Shown: positions 1-7,356 of the stretch, in pieces | Position numbering within the stretch: position 1 is the stretch's first letter | How the letters are laid out: each line of letters opens with the position of its first letter | Origin: Clostridia bacterium | GTDB lineage: Bacteria; Bacillota; Clostridia; Oscillospirales; CAG-382 | Direction: 5' to 3' | Length of the DNA: 8,544 nucleotides | NCBI GenBank assembly: GCA_017938055.1 | Contig: JAGBCG010000091.1 | Coordinates: 1 to 8,544, forward strand | Position numbers and translations under genes: made by a program | Notes under the pieces: generated by a model | What the model was told of the DNA's origin: nothing | What the model saw: the letters and a program-made list of their open reading frames with translations, nothing else | The model's database searches: none

Positions 1-2592
<2,592 letters not shown>

Positions 2593-2661
2593 TGATTTCT
2601 CCCTTTATATATTTTTTTATATGTTTTGTCTGTAAATCAACTTAAACTTGCCGTGTTTTTA

Positions 2662-2910
2662 TTATTTTTCAAGACTCTCCAGTGCTTTTGCAAGCTGGTC
2701 GGGACAGGAGGTATTCTTAAAGCCACAGCGTATTCCCGAAAGCTTTTCAATGGCAGTTTTGGTGTCCATTCCCTCAACAAGTCTTGCAACGCCCTGAGTG
2801 TTGCCGCTGCAACCGCCCTCAAACTCAACATGCTTGATGATGCCATCCTCAATCTCAAGATTTATTGCTCTTGAACATGTTCCCCTTGTAGTATATCTTA
2901 TTGTTGCCAC
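2662..2910 (-). CDS. Small TSCPD-domain protein (TIGR03905-like), GTG start preferred
   Basis: This is a small cysteine-containing protein of unknown function. It resembles the TSCPD domain also found at the C-terminus of some B12-dependent ribonucleotide reductases. From the proposed GTG start at 2910 it has 82 residues. The conserved elements are GTCSR (Cys12), GGCSGN (Cys34), RCGF (Cys62) and the name-giving TSCPDQLAKAL (Cys69). Four invariant-looking cysteines in so small a protein suggest metal binding or redox chemistry, but that is inference. An in-frame ATG at 2976 would give 104 residues. I prefer the GTG for three reasons: known relatives begin about ten residues before G-x-C-S, an AAAAAGGA site lies at 2922-2929 although 11 bases away, and the ATG has no ribosome binding site and would sit only a few bases from the predicted transcription start. 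The gene leads the leftward group with the mutase and proS. Confidence 0.85.
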   Translation of the reverse strand: MATIRYTTRGTCSRAINLEIEDGIIKHVEFEGGCSGNTQGVARLVEGMDTKTAIEKLSGIRCGFKNTSCPDQLAKALESLEK

Positions 2911-2921
2911 TATTTTTTCAT

Positions 2922-2929
2922 TCCTTTTT
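2922..2929 (-). promoter_or_regulatory. Ribosome binding site that decides the start of the TSCPD gene
   Basis: Read on the minus strand this is AAAAAGGA, eleven bases before the GTG at 2910. The competing ATG at 2976 is preceded only by A/T-rich sequence with no purine-rich box. The spacing to the GTG is at the long end of the normal range, so the start remains likely rather than certain. Confidence 0.55.
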
Positions 2930-2990
2930 CGTTTATGAACATGGTTTTTAATTTCACATAAGTACTCTTCTGGCATTATATAAAATAACG

Positions 2991-3018
2991 ATTATAGTAT
3001 ATACTGAATATGTTAAAA
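2991..3018 (-). promoter_or_regulatory. Predicted leftward promoter for the TSCPD-mutase-proS group
   Basis: On the minus strand there is a perfect TATAAT at 2996-2991. The -35 region, 16 to 17 bases upstream, is only TTTTAA-like, a weak match to TTGACA. A start near 2984 would give the GTG-initiated TSCPD message a leader of about 75 bases. The -35 position coincides with the A/T palindrome at 3013-3024, so the site may be regulated or may simply be A/T-rich. I see no terminator or riboswitch in the leader. Confidence 0.55.
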
Positions 3019-3024
3019 TTTTAA
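3013..3024. repeat. A/T-only 12-bp palindrome in the divergent promoter region
   Basis: TTAAAATTTTAA is a perfect inverted repeat overlapping the expected -35 position of the leftward promoter. It could be a repressor site or an UP-like A/T element. Perfect A/T palindromes of this length also arise by chance in A/T-rich intergenic DNA, so this is weak evidence of an operator. Confidence 0.3.
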
Positions 3025-3105
3025 AGGACTTTTTTTAACAATTCTCGTTTTTGCCTCATTATTATGGCACATTTTCTGACTTATTTCACTTTTTTATAAA
3101 AATGT

Positions 3106-3135
3106 GTAGAAGTATTCAAAAAATAGTGATATAAT
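3106..3135 (+). promoter_or_regulatory. Predicted extended -10 promoter for the ecfT-truA-dnaX operon
   Basis: A perfect TATAAT at 3130-3135 is preceded by TG at 3127-3128, which gives the extended -10 form TGnTATAAT. The -35 region around 3106-3112 (GTAGAAG) matches TTGACA poorly, as is common for extended -10 promoters. A start near 3142 leaves a leader of about 38 bases before the ecfT start, too short for a riboswitch. The ecfT ribosome binding site GAAAGGG lies at 3166-3172. Confidence 0.65.
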
Positions 3136-3179
3136 AGACGATGTACAGTTATGTATAATATTCATGAAAGGGTGCACAT

Positions 3180-3998
3180 ATGCTGTCCGATATAACACTT
3201 GGTCAGTTTTTCCCGGGAAATTCGGTGATTCACAAGCTCGACCCACGCTTTAAAATAATATGCATTATTCTTTATATAGCGGCAATATTCACCGCCTCGT
3301 CATACCTGTCCTTTGTACTTGTGGCACTGTCCACGGTGTTGATTGTGGCTTTGTCAAGGCTCAATTTGTCGATTATTTTAAAGGGACTGAAACCCGTAGT
3401 GTTTATTGTGCTGTTTACAATAATTGCAAATATTCTCTGGACAACGGGCGAAAAACCGATTTTGGAATTCTGGATAATAAAAATATATCCTGAGGGACTT
3501 ATATATGCTTTTCTAATGGCACTGAGAATACTATGCCTTATTGTGAGCACCTTTGTGCTTCTTACCTATACCACAAGTCCCATGGCTCTGACGGACGCTA
3601 TAGAAAGACTGCTTTCTCCATTAAAGGTAATAGGACTTCCCGTTCATGAATTTTCGATGATGATGACAATAGCTCTGCGTTTTATCCCTACTTTGATAGA
3701 GGAAACGGAAAAAATAATAAACGCACAAAAGGCAAGAGGAGCAGACTTTGAAAGCGGAAATTTGCTCACACGTGCAAAGGCAATGGTGCCAATACTGATA
3801 CCTTTGTTTGTTTCGGCATTCAGACGTGCTGATGAGCTTGCAGGAGCGATGGAATGTCGTCTTTATACGGGCGGAAACGGCAGAACGAGAATGAAGGTTA
3901 TGAAAGCAAAGCCTATGGATATAATAGTTCTTGTGTTATTTTTGCTGTTTTTGTGCTCAATGGTAGCAATGAGAATAACCCTCAGAGGTGTAATATGA
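3180..3998 (+). CDS. ecfT: Energy-coupling factor (ECF) transporter transmembrane subunit EcfT
   Basis: EcfT is the membrane scaffold of ECF transporters. It couples two cytoplasmic ATPases (EcfA1/EcfA2) to a substrate-binding S component for vitamins or metal ions. The 272-residue protein has the family N-terminus (FPGNSVIHKLDPRFK, about 11-25). Hydrophobic segments lie near 26-58, 71-87, 104-131 and 245-267, and one in the region after 155. The first coupling motif Ala-Arg-Gly is at 185-187 in the cytoplasmic helix. The second coupling region reads AMECRLY (223-229), where many members have an A-R-G-like triplet; Arg227 is kept. The GRTRM after it is also typical. The ATG at 3180 follows a GAAAGGG site by seven bases. 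The gene overlaps truA by 4 bp (ATGA). No ecfA1 or ecfA2 gene lies upstream, which is unlike the common ecfA1-ecfA2-ecfT-truA arrangement, so the ATPases must be encoded elsewhere if this is a working general ECF module. Confidence 0.93.
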   Translation: MLSDITLGQFFPGNSVIHKLDPRFKIICIILYIAAIFTASSYLSFVLVALSTVLIVALSRLNLSIILKGLKPVVFIVLFTIIANILWTTGEKPILEFWIIKIYPEGLIYAFLMALRILCLIVSTFVLLTYTTSPMALTDAIERLLSPLKVIGLPVHEFSMMMTIALRFIPTLIEETEKIINAQKARGADFESGNLLTRAKAMVPILIPLFVSAFRRADELAGAMECRLYTGGNGRTRMKVMKAKPMDIIVLVLFLLFLCSMVAMRITLRGVI

Positions 3999-4765
3999 CA
4001 TTAGAGGAAAACAGACAAAAGGGCGAAAAAATCGCTTTGACACTTATGTACGACGGCTTACGCTTCTGTGGCTGGCAGGTGCAGAAAAATGCAAGAAGCG
4101 TTCAAAGCACACTTCAGGACGCATTGCAGTCGGTTCTTGGCTACAGACCCGATGTGTGCGGTTGTTCAAGAACGGATTCGTCGGTTCATGCAAACAATTA
4201 CGTTTGTCATATCCTGAAAGCTGGCGTATCAATGGACTGCGAAAGACTGACCATGGCACTCAATGCACATCTTCGGGACAGCGGACTTGCAGTTAAGTCG
4301 GCGTGCATAAAAAATGCGGATTTTCACGCAAGATATTCCTGTACATCAAAGGAATACATCTATAAAATCTGGAACGAAAAGTATGACAATCCCTTTTTAA
4401 AGGGAAAAGCCATGTTCTATCCAAGACAAATTGACATTGCTTCATTAAGCTATGTCAATGAAGAATTTTGCGGAACTCATGACTTTCGCTCGTTTATGTC
4501 AAAAGGCTCAAAGAATGAAAACAACACTGTGAGAACTGTAAAATACTTCGATGTTGAGCGTTGTGACGGACTTGTCACAATAAGAGTGTGTGCTGATGGT
4601 TTTCTGTACAACATGGTGAGAATCATGGTTGGAACATATCTTGACCTTGCAAGGAAAAATGCACCATCAGGCTCGCTTACACAAATAATTGAGGGTAAAA
4701 ACCGTGCTCTTGCAGGTGATACCGCACCCGCTGAGGGCTTGTATCTTAACCGTATATTTTACTGA
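3995..4765 (+). CDS. truA: tRNA pseudouridine(38-40) synthase TruA
   Basis: TruA converts uridines 38, 39 and 40 in the anticodon arm of many tRNAs to pseudouridine in the cytoplasm. The protein has 256 residues, close to the family norm. The N-terminal LTLMYDGLRFCGWQVQ (about 15-30) matches the family fold. The catalytic-loop motif is CSRTDSSVHA, with the catalytic aspartate at residue 61; most homologues have GRTDAGVHA, and the Cys/Ser variant is of a kind seen in clostridial members. Further conserved elements are the ARYSC region near 109, the FCGTHDFRSFMS block, and the C-terminal FLYNMVRIMVGTYL. I start the gene at the ATG at 3995, not at an upstream in-frame ATG at 3854, because the upstream extension lies inside ecfT, AGAGGTG at 3984-3990 is a good ribosome binding site, and the start overlaps the ecfT stop as ATGA. 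Translation is therefore probably coupled to ecfT. The pairing of ecfT with truA is common in Firmicutes. Confidence 0.95.
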   Translation: MTLEENRQKGEKIALTLMYDGLRFCGWQVQKNARSVQSTLQDALQSVLGYRPDVCGCSRTDSSVHANNYVCHILKAGVSMDCERLTMALNAHLRDSGLAVKSACIKNADFHARYSCTSKEYIYKIWNEKYDNPFLKGKAMFYPRQIDIASLSYVNEEFCGTHDFRSFMSKGSKNENNTVRTVKYFDVERCDGLVTIRVCADGFLYNMVRIMVGTYLDLARKNAPSGSLTQIIEGKNRALAGDTAPAEGLYLNRIFY

Positions 4766-4802
4766 TGAATTACCTTATTGATTCAGAAAGGAAATAAAGC
4801 CT

Positions 4803-6476
4803 ATGTCAAACTACATAGCTCTTTACCGAAAATACCGTCCCAAAAGCTTTTCAGACGTTGTGGGACAGGAGCATATAACAAAGGTTTTAAAAAGTGAAAT
4901 AATGCAGAACGCCGTTTCACATGCATATTTGTTTTGCGGTTCAAGGGGAACGGGAAAGACTACCTGTGCTAAGATTTTTGCAAAGGCTGTAAGCTGTGAA
5001 ACTCCTGTCAACGGAGACCCTTGCGGACAGTGCGAAAAATGTAAGGCTGCGGAAAGCTCTGTTGATATTGTGGAAATGGACGCGGCATCAAACAACGGCG
5101 TTGATGATGTTAGAGAATTAAAGGAAAGAATATATTTTCTTCCTATTGAAATGAAAAAACGAGTTTATATCATAGACGAGGTTCATATGATGACTCCCGG
5201 AGCTTTTAATGCACTTTTAAAGACTCTTGAGGAGCCGCCTGAGCATGTGATGTTTATACTTGCAACTACAGAGCTTAATAAAATTCCCGCCACAATCCTG
5301 TCACGCTGTAAACGCTTTGATTTTCACAGAATTGGCTCACAGGACATTACAAAAAGGCTTGAGTATGTATGTGAAAAAGAAAACATCGGAATGGAAAAAA
5401 GTGCACTTCAGCTGATTGCAAACCTTTCCACAGGTGCTATGAGAGATGCTTTGAGCATGCTTGAGCTTTTTGTGGGACAGCAAAACGTCACAAGACAGGA
5501 TGCCGAGGCTTCTCTTGGGGTTGTGGGTAATGAGATTGTGCTAAGGCTGTTAAAGCAGGTGGCAAAAAAGGATTCAAAAGGTGCACTTGAAACTATTGCA
5601 ACGGCATACAATTCAAGCAAGGATCTTAGTATTCTTTGCACAGAGCTTGGCAATATGCTTCGTGATTTGCTTGTTATGAAATACGCAAGTGCAAGTGTTT
5701 CAACCCTCATAGACGACCAGACAGACGACGTGATAGCGGCATTACGTGACATTGAAAATGATTTTACACCCGAAAGGCTTCTTTACTGCACCGACATTGT
5801 GGAAAGCACGAGTGCAAAGCTTGTAAAAAACGGACTTTCAAAAAGAACAGTGCTTGAAATTATGGCAATGCGACTTTGTGACAGCCGTCTTTCTGTAAGT
5901 GCAGAGTCTTTACTTGAGAGAATTTCCTCACTTGAAAATGCCCCCATGGCAAGAGTTTTGGAAAATCCGCCTGCAAATTCATGTGACAATTCCCTCTCAG
6001 ATAACACACATTCTGCTACAGAGCAAAGCTCTTTGCCTGTGCAGCAACATCAAAACAGCAAAACCCAACAGTCAACCACACCACCTTCGGACGACGGGTA
6101 TTTTGACGGTCTTGTTCCACCTGATACTACAACAGAAAACACTCCTGAGGATGTAGCTGGGGCTTGCGGGACTTTAAAGAATGACCAACACAGTGCTGCA
6201 AGTGAAATGCTGTCCTTTGGTGAAGTGATTGAGCTGGCAAAGGAAGAAGACAAGATTCTTTACTCAATGATTAACGATGCAAAAGCATATATAAACGGCG
6301 ATGTGCTGACCATAAAGCTTAACCCCATGGGCTACTTTATGGCAACAAGTGATTCGGGAATGAAAGAGCAACTTGTACGAATTTGCTCAAAGATTTTAGG
6401 CTTTGCCGTAACTATAAAATACGAAAACATAGATGACGGCATGTCGTCTATGCCAAAACTATTTCCCGAAATTTAA
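4803..6476 (+). CDS. dnaX: DNA polymerase III subunit gamma/tau (clamp loader ATPase)
   Basis: DnaX forms the motor of the clamp loader, which opens and places the sliding clamp on primed DNA and ties the replicase together. The 557-residue protein has an AAA+ module: YRPKSFSDVVGQEH (11-24), Walker A GSRGTGKT (46-53), a zinc module with Cys65, Cys74, Cys77 and Cys80, Walker B with DEVH (125-128), sensor 1 with SRC (167-169), and sensor 2 GAMRDALS (211-218). Domain III follows (about 240-365), then a hydrophilic, Gln/Ser/Thr/Pro-rich linker (about 375-465) and a C-terminal domain to 557. The linker and tail are the tau-specific part. The ATG has AGAAAGGA at 4785-4792 upstream, and the gene lies 37 bp after truA. 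An A AAA AAG heptamer at 5564-5570 is discussed under findings. The usual partners ybaB and recR do not follow; a lipoprotein gene does, 12 bp downstream. Confidence 0.97.
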   Translation: MSNYIALYRKYRPKSFSDVVGQEHITKVLKSEIMQNAVSHAYLFCGSRGTGKTTCAKIFAKAVSCETPVNGDPCGQCEKCKAAESSVDIVEMDAASNNGVDDVRELKERIYFLPIEMKKRVYIIDEVHMMTPGAFNALLKTLEEPPEHVMFILATTELNKIPATILSRCKRFDFHRIGSQDITKRLEYVCEKENIGMEKSALQLIANLSTGAMRDALSMLELFVGQQNVTRQDAEASLGVVGNEIVLRLLKQVAKKDSKGALETIATAYNSSKDLSILCTELGNMLRDLLVMKYASASVSTLIDDQTDDVIAALRDIENDFTPERLLYCTDIVESTSAKLVKNGLSKRTVLEIMAMRLCDSRLSVSAESLLERISSLENAPMARVLENPPANSCDNSLSDNTHSATEQSSLPVQQHQNSKTQQSTTPPSDDGYFDGLVPPDTTTENTPEDVAGACGTLKNDQHSAASEMLSFGEVIELAKEEDKILYSMINDAKAYINGDVLTIKLNPMGYFMATSDSGMKEQLVRICSKILGFAVTIKYENIDDGMSSMPKLFPEI

Positions 6477-6488
6477 GGAGAAAGCTAT

Positions 6489-6848
6489 ATGAAAGTAAGA
6501 CTGACTGCTCTTTTTTTACTGTTAGTATCAATGCCGCTTACTCTTTTGCTGAGCAGCTGCTCAAATGATTCATCAAGTCTTGTTGGAAAATGGATAGACG
6601 TAAAAACCGAGGCAACTTATGAATATACTGCCGATGGATTCTATTATGAATATGTGAACGAAATTTTTACCACCGACAAGACACGTTACAGAGCAAGAGG
6701 CGGAAAAATCACCTATTATATTGACGGAAACAGCCCTGAAAGCGGTTTTAGTGTGGAATACGAAATCAATGACGAGGGTCATCTTATAATTGGCGGTGAG
6801 ATAGAATACCGTCCGTTAATAGTGCCTGAAAAGGAAGAAGAAAATTGA
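6489..6848 (+). CDS. Putative small lipoprotein of unknown function
   Basis: I do not recognise a named gene here. The 119-residue product starts with a lysine/arginine-containing n-region and a hydrophobic stretch (about 5-21), followed by the lipobox L-S-S-C with Cys24. It is therefore predicted to be a lipoprotein anchored on the outer face of the membrane after signal peptidase II cleavage. The mature part opens with a Ser-rich linker, then SLVGKW and alternating polar/aromatic stretches (YEYTADGFYYEYVNE, later KITYYIDG). These look like beta strands of a small barrel or lipocalin-like fold; this is a pattern impression only. The C-terminus is acidic (EKEEEN). An AAGGAG ribosome binding site at 6475-6480 overlaps the dnaX stop codon, and the 3' end overlaps rnhA by 4 bp, so the gene is tightly embedded in the operon. 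Expression as a protein is very likely; the function is unknown. Confidence 0.85.
   Translation: MKVRLTALFLLLVSMPLTLLLSSCSNDSSSLVGKWIDVKTEATYEYTADGFYYEYVNEIFTTDKTRYRARGGKITYYIDGNSPESGFSVEYEINDEGHLIIGGEIEYRPLIVPEKEEEN
6831..6836 (+). promoter_or_regulatory. Ribosome binding site supporting the TTG start of rnhA
   Basis: AAGGAA lies within the last codons of the lipoprotein gene, about eight to nine bases before the TTG at 6845. No ATG or GTG lies in frame between this site and the conserved TDGAC motif of RNase HI, so the TTG is the only sensible start. Confidence 0.7.
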
Positions 6849-7279
6849 AAGAAGTAACGTTATACACTGACGGAGCCTGCAGTGGAAATCCCGGTGCAGG
6901 AGGTTGGGGAGCCATACTTGTATACAAGGGTATGGAAAAGGTTATGTCCGGCGGCGACAAGGACACCACCAACAACAAAATGGAGCTTACAGCGGCAATA
7001 GAGGGGCTTTCTGCCTTAAAAGAGCCATGCTGTGTAAAGCTGTACTCTGACTCAAAGTATTTAATTGACGGCATGACAAAAGGCTGGGCAAGCTCTTGGC
7101 GGGAAAAAGGCTGGAAAAAGGCTGACGGCAAGGCGGCACAGAACGTGGATTTATGGGAAAAGCTGCTTTTACTTGATTCTTACCACAAAATACAGTACTT
7201 CTGGGTAAAAGGTCATGCAGGAAATCCATATAACGAGAGATGTGACAGACTGGCAGTAGAGTTTTACCGCAATTTGTAA
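6845..7279 (+). CDS. rnhA: Ribonuclease HI (TTG start)
   Basis: RNase HI cuts the RNA strand of RNA-DNA hybrids, removing R-loops and RNA primers in the cytoplasm with Mg or Mn. The protein has 144 residues and closely follows the E. coli-type fold. The metal-binding and catalytic residues are all visible: Asp9 in YTDGACSGNPG, Glu47 in NNKMEL, Asp69 in SDSKYL, Asp134 in ERCDRLA, and the proton-shuttle His124 in WVKGHAGNP. The basic-protrusion region W-x-x-x-G-W-K-K-A-D-G near 85-95 is also kept. Translation starts at TTG at 6845, which overlaps the lipoprotein stop as TTGA. Homologues align from exactly this residue, and AAGGA lies upstream at the right distance. The weak start codon combined with the overlap suggests output set by reinitiation after the lipoprotein. 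No U-tract terminator follows the TAA at 7277. Confidence 0.96.
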   Translation: MKEVTLYTDGACSGNPGAGGWGAILVYKGMEKVMSGGDKDTTNNKMELTAAIEGLSALKEPCCVKLYSDSKYLIDGMTKGWASSWREKGWKKADGKAAQNVDLWEKLLLLDSYHKIQYFWVKGHAGNPYNERCDRLAVEFYRNL

Positions 7280-7300
7280 GTTTTTGCAACAATAAGAGCC

Positions 7301-7330
7301 TTAAAACACCTTGAAGGTGTGATATATAAA
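7301..7330 (+). promoter_or_regulatory. Possible promoter with operator-like spacer in front of the FAD dehydrogenase
   Basis: TTAAAA at 7301-7306 (four of six matches to TTGACA) and TATAAA at 7325-7330 (five of six matches to TATAAT) are 18 bases apart. The palindrome at 7306-7320 fills most of that spacer. A start near 7337 would leave a short leader with GGAGGG at 7342-7347 before the ATG at 7357. The -35 match is modest, and cotranscription from the upstream operon is equally possible. Confidence 0.4.
7306..7320. repeat. 15-bp palindrome between rnhA and the FAD dehydrogenase
   Basis: ACACCTTGAAGGTGT is a perfect inverted repeat with 7-bp arms around a central G. As RNA it would make only a short hairpin, and no run of U follows (GATATATAAAA), so it does not look like an intrinsic terminator. 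A protein-binding operator is the more natural reading. Confidence 0.5.
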
Positions 7331-7356
7331 AATAAGGATACGGAGGGAATATCTGT

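Larger units (their letters stand above)
2911..3179. other. Divergent intergenic region, no gene seen
   Basis: This is the only sizeable non-coding stretch in the window, just under 270 bp with the GTG start of the TSCPD gene, or about 200 bp with the alternative ATG. It is very A/T-rich and holds the two divergent -10 boxes and the A/T palindrome listed separately. I see no tRNA, riboswitch-like fold, terminator hairpin or small coding frame with a ribosome binding site in it. Confidence 0.7.

Noticed and set aside
3154..3159. Second TATAAT in front of ecfT
   Set aside because: Its transcript would start at about the ecfT ribosome binding site (3166-3172), leaving no usable leader; the box at 3130-3135 fits better.
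3854..3994. Upstream ATG that would extend TruA by 47 residues
   Set aside because: The extension lies inside ecfT and does not resemble TruA; the ATG at 3995 has a good ribosome binding site and the classic ATGA overlap.
5823..5858. A second in-frame heptamer in dnaX, A AAA AAC at 5825-5831, with a -1 stop (TGA) nine codons later
   Set aside because: A AAA AAC slips poorly in bacteria compared with A AAA AAG, no stimulator is evident, and the product would cut the last helix of domain III.
7306..7320. Palindrome after rnhA as an intrinsic terminator
   Set aside because: The stem is short with almost no loop, and the following bases are GATATATAAAA instead of a T run, so it lacks the terminator U-tract.
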